Shown in pieces: positions 32,005 to 39,373 of a stretch of DNA of 64,000 bases. Both the position numbers and the translations under genes were made by a program. This DNA is from Jannaschia faecimaris (lineage in GTDB: Bacteria; Pseudomonadota; Alphaproteobacteria; Rhodobacterales; Rhodobacteraceae). Below the pieces are notes generated by a model that saw nothing but the letters and a program-made list of their open reading frames with translations, had not been told where the DNA came from and did no database searches. Every line of letters begins with the position of its first letter. The first letter of the stretch is position 1. The stretch covers positions 372,001 through 436,000 of the forward strand of contig NZ_FNPX01000001.1 in NCBI RefSeq assembly GCF_900107415.1, given 5' to 3'.

Positions 32005-33984
32005 TCAACGTAAGCTGGGACCGCTCTGGTCCGCGCACGTTTCGATCCATTGCGCGTCGGCGGAAATGACAAGCAGACGCGTCATTCCGCGCACCTGTGC
32101 TGTAGCGCAAAGCGCCTCATTGGCCAAATCGGTCGGTGCGCGACCTGCATGCAGGTCATAATCGGCCAGCCCGTAATACGGCGTGATCTCGCAGTTCTGC
32201 TCATCGGGCACGATCCCTTGCAGCATGGGCTTTCCCACAAGTGCGGGCAGTAAGAAAATAGTCGCCCAACAGACCTTTTGGCTATTCCAAAAAGCCTCAT
32301 GCGCGCCATCCAGCACAATGGCATCGATCTCCCTCGCGTGATCACGGCTTGCAAGAAGCGCTCGTCCAGGGGCCGTGTGTTGGACCGCGCGTTCGCCAAG
32401 CGATGTCGCTACAGGCAGGCTTGCAAGTGCCGTTTGATATCCCTCCAGCCGGTCAAGGCCGCGCAATTTGTTGTCATGCAGGAACATCATGACGGCAATA
32501 AAAGCCGCCACGATCCCAAACTGGCCGAAGGCCCCGCGGCGTGTCAGCCATTTCGGCACCAGCCCCAGCACGGGAACCAGCATCAGCCCCAGCCAACTTC
32601 CGGGGTCCGAGAAGTAATATTGCGCCCCTCCGGCCGTGTTGATCAAATAACTGGCCACTAGTCCTGCCCACATGCCAGTTCCCAAAGCCAACGTGAGGGT
32701 GCGTGCGCCATGGTCCCGGGGGAAATGCCGATACGCCAAACAGGTCAGGACCAAAGCAAACAGCAACGCGTAAATTGCCGGTTCCATATGTTCTTGCAGA
32801 AAGGCGAATGGTTTGATCATCGCCGCTTTGTCCGGCGTAGCAACAGGATAGATAAGGTAAATCGCAACCGTAGGTAATAAACCAGCCAGAATGCTAGCGG
32901 CCCATGCCAGTGGTTGCAGCCGTCCCGCAACCAGAATGCCCATGGCCACAGCACACGCCAAAACAGCTCCAACGGAAACTTTACTTAATGTAGCCAAGGC
33001 CACTGTGGCCGCCAAAAGCACGATCAGCAAACCTTGTCGGGGCAAAGCCTGATCAGCAGGGTCAACCAGTTGTTGCAGCAGGAGCACTGCCAACAACGCC
33101 ATCCAAAGCGACAGCGTATAGGATTCCGAGACGTAATACGAATGCCACATCAGCGCGCCACCGAATGCCAGCCACCCCAGGACACTGAACATGGCCGCCG
33201 TTGCGCCCAAGTGAATTGTTGCCGGTCGGTGCAGTTGGGCGGCGGTCTGCAACAACAATCCAAGCAGCACGGGAATTGCGACAATGGACATGAAGATCGC
33301 ATATCCATGTAACATCTCTGTTCCCAGCAACGCCGTGAAACCCCCTATCACGCGATGGCTAAACACATGATAGGCAATCGGAACCAATCCATCCGCCCCG
33401 ATGCTCGCGACCTGAGCGTGCAGCAAGTTCTGCGCGATTGCTGCGTGAAACAGCGTGTCATGGTGCGACAGCCCGGCAAGTGACGTTTCCAGCGCGACTG
33501 GCACCGAATAGTTCAGGCGCAGATTGATCAGTGCCAATGAGGCAGATACGGCAAACGCGAGGGTAACGACACTTGCGATATGGGTCTTGGGCAACTTCGC
33601 CGCTTCGCCGAATAACCTGACAAGGCCACGGACACTTATGATGATCGCCACAATTTCAAAACTGAAGCGCAACGATGCAGGTATATAGGCAAGGCCAAGT
33701 AGCATAAGCAGGATTGCGGCAACACTTTTGACTGTATGCGGCCCGCCAAAAGCAAAGCCGCACAATACAAACGCAAACGCAACCAAGATGCTGCGAAAAT
33801 ACGTCAGTGCCGGAATCGCAAAGCTGTCAGATCCTAGCAGTTCACGCAGTCCAACCACATATGACGCGCCGCAAACCACCAAGGTCAACGCGAAGATTGT
33901 CCCCAGCGTTTGCGTCATCATAGCAGCCTCTAAATTATTTTGAGCAGTCAGGGCAGTCGAATCAAAGACTTTGCTCGCCGGCAT
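32005..33984 (-). CDS. Large polytopic membrane protein of unknown function (candidate glycosyltransferase)
   Basis: The 659-residue protein has roughly 12-14 hydrophobic segments from residue 24 to about 520, then a soluble C-terminal domain of about 130 residues (IDAIVLDGAHEAFWNSQKVCWATIFLLPALVGKPMLQGIVPDEQNCEITPYYGLADYDLH). AAGGGGAG six bases upstream fixes the start at 33982-33984. The early luminal loop carries LAGLSHHDTLFHAAIAQNL with acidic and histidine residues, as many polyprenyl-phosphate-dependent GT-C enzymes do. With gtrA- and gtrB-like genes nearby it could be the periplasmic transferase of that system; this is inference. No family was recognised. Confidence 0.75.
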   Translation of the reverse strand: MPASKVFDSTALTAQNNLEAAMMTQTLGTIFALTLVVCGASYVVGLRELLGSDSFAIPALTYFRSILVAFAFVLCGFAFGGPHTVKSVAAILLMLLGLAYIPASLRFSFEIVAIIISVRGLVRLFGEAAKLPKTHIASVVTLAFAVSASLALINLRLNYSVPVALETSLAGLSHHDTLFHAAIAQNLLHAQVASIGADGLVPIAYHVFSHRVIGGFTALLGTEMLHGYAIFMSIVAIPVLLGLLLQTAAQLHRPATIHLGATAAMFSVLGWLAFGGALMWHSYYVSESYTLSLWMALLAVLLLQQLVDPADQALPRQGLLIVLLAATVALATLSKVSVGAVLACAVAMGILVAGRLQPLAWAASILAGLLPTVAIYLIYPVATPDKAAMIKPFAFLQEHMEPAIYALLFALVLTCLAYRHFPRDHGARTLTLALGTGMWAGLVASYLINTAGGAQYYFSDPGSWLGLMLVPVLGLVPKWLTRRGAFGQFGIVAAFIAVMMFLHDNKLRGLDRLEGYQTALASLPVATSLGERAVQHTAPGRALLASRDHAREIDAIVLDGAHEAFWNSQKVCWATIFLLPALVGKPMLQGIVPDEQNCEITPYYGLADYDLHAGRAPTDLANEALCATAQVRGMTRLLVISADAQWIETCADQSGPSLR

Positions 33985-34047
33985 GTCGACTCCCCTTATA
34001 GCGCGAAAAACTGGATAAGGTTCTAAGTCCTGTCATCGTTCACCGTA

Positions 34048-34440
34048 TCACCTTGATTGTAGACAACAAGGAGCTGACAGCTGATCGTGGGTTGATTGAC
34101 GCTCAGTGACAATCTGTAGGGGTTGTCCGTCGTCAGGGTATTTAGGACTCGTGGCCGCATGATTTAGCGGAGGGATCGGCTCGTTGGTTGGGTTAGTGTA
34201 AGCGGCGCGTTTGCGGTGTTGCAAACAGCGTTGTTTGATCGTCTTTTGCATGATCCTTTCGAGTTCGAGCGCAATTGACTTGCCATGTTCGAAGTAGACG
34301 TCAGCCGGTGTGAGATTGCCGAGGCTCTCGTGGTAGCCGTGGTGATTGTAGCCATCGACGAAGCGCTCGATGCTGGCTTCCAGATTGCCTGGGAGGAAGT
34401 AGTTTTCCAGCAGGATGCTTCCGTGTCGAATTTGTCCCAT
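34048..34440 (-). pseudogene. Chimeric ORF: IS481 transposase start fused in frame to an IS3 transposase tail
   Basis: The 130-codon frame begins MGQIRHGS, matching the MQQILHGS start of IS481 transposases together with its GACATG context, and then switches at about 34416 to ILLENYFLPGNLEASIERFVDGYNHHGYHESLGNLTPADVYFEHGKSI, the C-terminus of an IS3-family OrfB. This IS3 tail differs in type from the one at 31458-31520 (NRKRPNSALGG), so it comes from another element. The last 40 codons read into the IS3 3' flank. It cannot be an active transposase. Confidence 0.8.
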
Positions 34441-34489
34441 GTCACTTCCCTACATTCATGAGAAGGGATCAAACCATAGGATCAAACAC
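34417..34489 (-). mobile_element. IS481 end fragment, copy 3
   Basis: Read leftward from 34489 the sequence GTGTTTGATCCTATGG, the CTCATGAATG leader and GACATGGGACAAATTC match the 5' end of copies 1 and 2. CTAG at 34490-34493 lies just outside, as at the other copies. It has the same orientation as copy 1, so copies 1 and 3 flank the 20.0-34.0 kb segment as direct repeats. Confidence 0.75.
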
Positions 34490-35953
34490 CTAGTGGCCTG
34501 GAAAGGTCAGCGGCACCGAACCCTTAAGTAGACCCCCGATTATTTTAGCGGTTTGCGCTGTCGAGACTTCTTCGTCGAAGTCCTTGATCATTTTGACGTA
34601 ATGTCTGTCTACCAAGCCGCGATGGCTGCGAGCCAGCAGCGCACCCACGGCCTGTTGCAGGGCATAGTGGTCGATTTGCGTGTCGCGGATCGCCTCGTAG
34701 GTCGGCGCGTCCTCGATGTGATGCACCCCCGGCAACCCGCGATACCAGGCCGACCCGAAGACCAGAGCCGGGGTGCCTTGCCGTATGGCCTCCCACCCGA
34801 CGGTGCCGGTGATGCTGGCGACGAACCGGGCCTTTGCGGTCAGGGCATGGGTGTCGGCCCAACTGGGCAGGAGGGTCACCGAGGCGATGCGCCCCAGGCG
34901 GTGGAAGAACATCGGCCCGCGCATGTAGCTTCCCTGTTTGGGATTTTCCTTGACCAGGATGCGCACCCCTTTGGGCAGCATGTCGGCCAGTGTCTCGATG
35001 GCGTGGGCCTGATCGCGGAAGCGACCGCCAAGGCTGCTCGTGGTCATCTCGGGCTGTAGCTGCAGTGGGAAATAGACGAAGTCGCCGTCCAGGTTCAAAA
35101 CCTGATCCTCGAAGGAGGTCAAGTGGTCGAAGTACTCCAGCGCGTCCTCGTGGAAGAACTTCGCGAAGGGATCGCGCCATTTTGGCAAGCCACCGTAGAT
35201 ACGACTGACATCCTTGGTCAGCCGCCACAGGTAGGCGGGGTTCAGAGCTTTGAGGGGCCGCTTAAGGGCAAGAAACGTCGCGATTTGCGCCATGCCCTTC
35301 AACGTAGGCCTGCCACCTGCCTCAGGTTCCTGCTTGATACCTTGCATATAAAACAGGTCAGGTCTGGATCCTTGCTCAATCGCGAAAGGCTTTGCCGTTA
35401 GATCGGGCGGAAACCGCCCAAACTCATGCGGATCACGCAAGGAAAAGAAGCGATCGGGAAACAGCGATTCCGTGACGATGGTGCAGGGGATGTCCAAGAC
35501 CTTGGCCATCTGGAAGACGATAGTGTCATAGGTCAGGTGCGGCACGTTGAAGAACAAACAGTGCGTGATCCCCTTGTCGATCAAAGCCTGTCCGATCACG
35601 TCGGCCAAAATGTGATAGTAATCCACGTAGTCCTGCATTGTTCGCAGGGGGTGATTTTTGTGCGCGTTGATGTCTGAACGGCGGTGTAAATGGTCTATAA
35701 AGGTTTCCATCTGGTCGAGGAAGTCAGGCGACTCAATCAAGGCTTGTCCTGCCCCAGTCCAGCGCTGTTTGGCAAACAAGTGTCCTTTGCCGCCTTGCCG
35801 CGTATTCATTCGTGTAATGGCGGACGCCTTAATGTCGGCCGTAACATGCCCCATGTGCAGCGCGATTTTTATATCTTTGTTTTTGCAAACTAATTTCTCA
35901 AGGATGGCATCGGTGTTCGTCGCCGTAGATACGACCATCAGGCGCATCGTCAT
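34490..35953 (-). CDS. Capsular polysaccharide biosynthesis protein (PF05159/KpsS-KpsC-like)
   Basis: The 487-residue protein has a GT-B-like C-terminal half with RILVKENPKQGSYMRGPMFFHRLGRIASVTLLPSW, then ALTAKARFVASITGTVGWEAIRQGTPALVFGSAWYRGL, the pattern of capsule synthesis proteins related to Kdo transferases. The N-terminal half (MRLMVVSTATNTDAI, ITHCLFFNVPHLTYDTIVFQMAKVLDIPCTIV) binds the acceptor side. Coupled by a 4-bp overlap to pseI, it is a good candidate to transfer or export pseudaminic acid-containing glycan. Its TAG stop lies in the CTAG bordering IS481 copy 3; in this frame CTAG necessarily reads as a stop, so the protein is probably complete. Confidence 0.78.
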   Translation of the reverse strand: MTMRLMVVSTATNTDAILEKLVCKNKDIKIALHMGHVTADIKASAITRMNTRQGGKGHLFAKQRWTGAGQALIESPDFLDQMETFIDHLHRRSDINAHKNHPLRTMQDYVDYYHILADVIGQALIDKGITHCLFFNVPHLTYDTIVFQMAKVLDIPCTIVTESLFPDRFFSLRDPHEFGRFPPDLTAKPFAIEQGSRPDLFYMQGIKQEPEAGGRPTLKGMAQIATFLALKRPLKALNPAYLWRLTKDVSRIYGGLPKWRDPFAKFFHEDALEYFDHLTSFEDQVLNLDGDFVYFPLQLQPEMTTSSLGGRFRDQAHAIETLADMLPKGVRILVKENPKQGSYMRGPMFFHRLGRIASVTLLPSWADTHALTAKARFVASITGTVGWEAIRQGTPALVFGSAWYRGLPGVHHIEDAPTYEAIRDTQIDHYALQQAVGALLARSHRGLVDRHYVKMIKDFDEEVSTAQTAKIIGGLLKGSVPLTFPGH

Positions 35954-36999
35954 GGTCCCACCATCGACCAGGCCAACGGCTCGCCGCGTGACAGGGCGCG
36001 CGTGGTCACGCGGCCCAGGACCTCGGGAAGATGGTGCGGGGCTAAGCCGTTGCCGGGGCGGACCGAGCGCACGTCATCTTCAGTCAGGGCTGCCCCGGCA
36101 GCCACGTCGCGCACCACATAGAGCGAGCGGCGGAACTGCGCGTTGGCACCGCCCACGCCTTTTCGGTCGTACTGCGGCGGGCCAAGGGCTGCGTGCGCCA
36201 TCCGGCAGTCATCGACCAGCGATTTGAACTCACCCGGCTCCAACGAGAATTCGGCGTCCGGGCCGCCGTCGGATCGCCGGAGCGTCAGGTGCTTCTCGAT
36301 AATGCAGGCCCCGCGCGCGATGGCCGCGACCGAGACCGCCGATCCCAGCGTGTGATCCGACAGCCCGATTGGCACGCCAAATGCCGCGCCCAGCGCCTCG
36401 ATGGTTTGCAGACGCATAGTTTCCGGGGCCGCCGGATAGGCCGAGATACAGTGCAGCAATGCGAACCCGTCCGCCCCGCCCTTGCGTGCGGCGGCGCAGG
36501 CGCGCTCGATCTCGGCGTAATTCGCAATGCCCGTCGACATGATCAGGGGCAGGCCCTTGGAGGCGGCTTTCTCGATCAAGGGCGTGTCCACCAGCTCGAA
36601 TGAGGCGATCTTGTAGGCTGGCACACCAAGGCCATGTAGGAAATCCACCGCCGTCGGATCAAACGGCGAGGAAAAACACTGCAAGCCGTGAACCCGTGCG
36701 CGGGCGAACAACGCCTCGTGCCAGTCCCAGGGCGTCGAAGCTTCTTGGTAGAGGTCGTGCAGCGTGCGCCCGTCCCATGGCCCGCCGTTGATCCGAAACT
36801 CGGGGCGGTCCACGTCAAGGGTGATCGTGTCGGCGGTATATGTCTGCAATTTGACGGCGTCCGCGCCGGTATCGGCGGCGGCATCCACCAGCGCCAGCGC
36901 GCGGTTCAGGTCGCCGTTATGGTTCCCCGAGAGTTCCGCGATGATGTAGGGGCTGTGGTCCGGCCCAATGGCGCGGCCCGCGATGGCATAGTCCGTCAT
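35950..36999 (-). CDS. pseI: Pseudaminic acid synthase
   Basis: The 349-residue protein starts at ATG 36997-36999 (MTDYAIAGRAIGPDHSPYIIAELSGNHNG). The NeuB-type barrel contains TGADAVKLQTYTADTITLD, CFSSPFDPTAVDFL, KIASFELVDTPLIE, IGLSDHTLG and IIEKHLTLRR; the C-terminal SAF antifreeze-like domain starts near residue 290. It condenses 2,4-diacetamido-2,4,6-trideoxy-L-altrose with phosphoenolpyruvate to pseudaminic acid. LSGNHNGDLNRAL distinguishes PseI from sialic acid synthases. Starts and stops overlap both neighbours by 4 bp. Confidence 0.95.
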   Translation of the reverse strand: MTDYAIAGRAIGPDHSPYIIAELSGNHNGDLNRALALVDAAADTGADAVKLQTYTADTITLDVDRPEFRINGGPWDGRTLHDLYQEASTPWDWHEALFARARVHGLQCFSSPFDPTAVDFLHGLGVPAYKIASFELVDTPLIEKAASKGLPLIMSTGIANYAEIERACAAARKGGADGFALLHCISAYPAAPETMRLQTIEALGAAFGVPIGLSDHTLGSAVSVAAIARGACIIEKHLTLRRSDGGPDAEFSLEPGEFKSLVDDCRMAHAALGPPQYDRKGVGGANAQFRRSLYVVRDVAAGAALTEDDVRSVRPGNGLAPHHLPEVLGRVTTRALSRGEPLAWSMVGP

Positions 37000-38528
37000 G
37001 TGTCCGGTCCCCTTTGCGGCAGGCGAAGTCGCTGTCTGACTTCCCATGTCTTCAACGCGAAGGCCAGAACCGACGGATCATCGGATGGCACCTCGGCAAA
37101 TCCTAACCGGCGATGCAGGCGAAGGGAGGTGGTGTTCTCGTGCCGGACGGTCGCGCGGATCGTTTCGGCCCCCGGTGTCTCGGCAAGAAGGCGCAGGAAA
37201 GCGCCGCACATGCGTCCGCCGGCCCCCTGTGGCGCGTCTTCGTCGCCAAGGTAGAACGACCAGGTCCAGCCATCCGGCCCGCCGCTGGCCCCGCAGATGC
37301 CCACATCGCGCCCCCCCTCCTGCCAAACGCACCAGCGCGCGTCATCGCGGGTCAGCTCCTGTGTCAGCCAGGGAATGTGGCCTTCCGCGGTGACGGGGGC
37401 CTGGCTGCTGGTGACGGCAACGATCCGTGGCTGATTGCGCCAGCTCATCATCATTTCCGCATCGTTCAGAGTCAGGGGCCGCAATCGCGCTTCCAACGCG
37501 CATACTACCCGGCCGGCCCCGCGTCCGTCGCACAGTTTGGCCGCTTTGCGCGACATATCTCCGGCGCGGTCGATCCCTTCCTGGATGGCGTGGCGCAGGG
37601 TTGGCGGATCGCGCGCGGCCTCCAATGACAGTGGCACGATGGCCCCGGCCTCTGCCAAGCCCGCCACCGCGTCGCGCTGGTTGTCCGCTACCGTGACCGT
37701 CACTGTCGGAAGGCCCAGGCAACACCGTTCCCACGACGTCATTCCCCCCGCACCGACGCAAAGATCGGCCGCGACCATTCGTTCCCCCATGTCGATTGCA
37801 TCCAGCGTCAGGGTCACGCCGGGGCGCTGGTGGTCACGCACCGCTTCAGCGCTTTGCGCGTCCGCTGACATGACGACCTCCACCTCAAGATCGTCGAAAT
37901 CCTTCAGCGCGTCCAAAACAAGTGGGGCCAGCCCGGCGGCATCCATCATGCCGGGTGTGACCAGGACCCTGCGCACCGGCCCGCCGCGCCGGGTCAGGGC
38001 GATGTCCCTCAGAGTGGCGAATTCCGGGCGAAGGAGCGCATAGCCCGGGCCCCGCAACACGGCCGCTGCGCCGAATTTCAGCTCGCCGGCAAGCCGAGTC
38101 TGATCCAACAACAGGTCTGACGCCAATTCCCTGTCGTCCAGATCGTCGATGGCGAGGACGCGGATGTCGGGGGCTTTGCCCCGCACCTGCGCAACCCAAT
38201 CGGCGTCAAGGCCATAATGATCCCAGATCAGCCAATCCGCACCGGTTCGGGCGGCAATCTTGCCGGTGGTCATGCCGTCCACCTCCGGGTCGACGCGCCG
38301 CCAGGCGGCATGGGGCGGGGCATTGGCCGACGCGACAGTCGAAACGGGCAGGGAGTGCACCTCGAATCCCGCGCTGCGGACCCGATCTGCCATCCCATCC
38401 GACGCATCGGCCATCACGAATTCGACCCGATGCCCCGTGTTTGTCAATGCATCCGCCAACGTCAGGCAGCGCATGACGTGCCCGCCGCCGATACGCCGAT
38501 CGCCGTCCACCCGGATCAGCACGCGCAT
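36996..38528 (-). CDS. pseG: PseG-PseH fusion: UDP-sugar hydrolase plus N-acetyltransferase
   Basis: The 510-residue protein joins two pathway steps. Residues 1 to about 340 are the PseG hydrolase (IRVDGDRRIGGGHVMRCLTLADAL, IWDHYGLDADW, DLLLDQT, CVGAGGMTSWERCCLGLP), which releases the sugar from UDP. Residues about 348-500 are a GNAT acetyltransferase like PseH (LRPLTLNDAEMMMSWRNQP, WSFYLGDEDAPQGAGGRMCGAFL, ATVRHENTTSLRLHRRLGF), which acetylates the 4-amino group. The order is not the metabolic order, since PseH acts before PseG. No separate pseH is in the window, so the fusion makes the set of six activities complete. Confidence 0.93.
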   Translation of the reverse strand: MRVLIRVDGDRRIGGGHVMRCLTLADALTNTGHRVEFVMADASDGMADRVRSAGFEVHSLPVSTVASANAPPHAAWRRVDPEVDGMTTGKIAARTGADWLIWDHYGLDADWVAQVRGKAPDIRVLAIDDLDDRELASDLLLDQTRLAGELKFGAAAVLRGPGYALLRPEFATLRDIALTRRGGPVRRVLVTPGMMDAAGLAPLVLDALKDFDDLEVEVVMSADAQSAEAVRDHQRPGVTLTLDAIDMGERMVAADLCVGAGGMTSWERCCLGLPTVTVTVADNQRDAVAGLAEAGAIVPLSLEAARDPPTLRHAIQEGIDRAGDMSRKAAKLCDGRGAGRVVCALEARLRPLTLNDAEMMMSWRNQPRIVAVTSSQAPVTAEGHIPWLTQELTRDDARWCVWQEGGRDVGICGASGGPDGWTWSFYLGDEDAPQGAGGRMCGAFLRLLAETPGAETIRATVRHENTTSLRLHRRLGFAEVPSDDPSVLAFALKTWEVRQRLRLPQRGPDT

Positions 38529-38532
38529 CGCG

Positions 38533-39231
38533 TCAGTCCCCCAGCCCCATCAGGCCGGCCAATCGTTCCGCCCGCGCCCAGTCGTCCGGCGTGTCCACGT
38601 CGATGCAGCGATCGTCGGGCAGGACGACCGCCGCCGCCCCGTCCCAGATCCGCGCTTCCGGGTCGGTCCAAGTCGCCGCGCGCGCCCAATAGAATTGCCC
38701 CGCGTCGAAAAAGGCCTCCTCCAGATCCTGCGATCGCTTGGGCATCTGCGCCGCGTCGAAGGCGGCCACGCGCGTCCCGTCCTGGCGGTAGGCACGCTGA
38801 ATCGGGGTGCGATATTTGCCAAGGCTCAGTGCCCAAGTCGCGCCGCGGCCCAAGGCCGCGAAACCGGCCTTCAGGTCGTCGCCTGTCACGAAGAACGCCG
38901 TGGGATAGAGACAACAAACCGGAGTTGTTACGGGCAGACCCAGTCGCGTCACCGCGTCGCGGATCACCTCGGTCGTGCCAGCGTGGTCGTCCGACAGGTC
39001 GTCGGCGCGCAGGAATGGCACTTCTGCCCCGCAGGCCCGCGCTACCTTGGCGATCTCCGCGTCATCGGTGGTAACCACGATCCGGTCGAACAGGTTACTG
39101 TCTTGCGCCGCCGCGATGGGCCAGCCGATGGCGGGCCGACCGGCAAAGGGGCGGACGTTCTTGCGCGGAATGCGCTTGGAGCCGCCGCGCGCAGGCAGGA
39201 TCAGGACGGGGCCTTCGGATGGGTCGCGCAT
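38533..39231 (-). CDS. pseF: Pseudaminic acid cytidylyltransferase
   Basis: The 232-residue enzyme has LPARGGSKRIPRKNVRPFAGRPAIGWPI (CTP-binding loop), VVTTDDAEIAKVARACGAEVPFLR, LYPTAFFVTGDDLKAGF and FDAGQFYWARAATW, matching PseF rather than NeuA by the KRIPRKN and GQFYWA signatures. It makes CMP-pseudaminic acid for glycosyltransfer. It leads the minus-strand operon pseF, pseGH, pseI, capsule gene, with 4 bp to pseGH. The 142-bp gap to choV should hold its promoter. Confidence 0.94.
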   Translation of the reverse strand: MRDPSEGPVLILPARGGSKRIPRKNVRPFAGRPAIGWPIAAAQDSNLFDRIVVTTDDAEIAKVARACGAEVPFLRADDLSDDHAGTTEVIRDAVTRLGLPVTTPVCCLYPTAFFVTGDDLKAGFAALGRGATWALSLGKYRTPIQRAYRQDGTRVAAFDAAQMPKRSQDLEEAFFDAGQFYWARAATWTDPEARIWDGAAAVVLPDDRCIDVDTPDDWARAERLAGLMGLGD

Positions 39232-39373
39232 TCGGTCTGGCCTCCCTGGCCGGGTCGGGACTTGACGTCAGGGCTACCTGCCCGGGGCCGTACCTCGCAA
39301 GGGGTGACCGTTCCTGTCTCCGTTTTCCAAGTACTCCGGGGAGCCGGCCCCGACCGACGGGGGCAGCGCCCCC

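Noticed and set aside
18913-34489. A complete composite transposon flanked by functional IS481 copies
   Set aside because: Copy 1 has a frameshift and a stop codon, and copy 3 is only an end fragment, so movement as an active composite element is not supported at present; recombination between copies remains possible.
34490-35953. Truncation of the capsule protein by IS481
   Set aside because: Its stop TAG is part of the CTAG target bordering the element. In this frame the original target already read as a stop, so the protein was probably not shortened.
39359-39373. Hairpin GGGGGC-AGC-GCCCCC at the end of choV as a terminator
   Set aside because: It overlaps the last codons of choV and has no T-tract on the minus strand, so it is not convincing.
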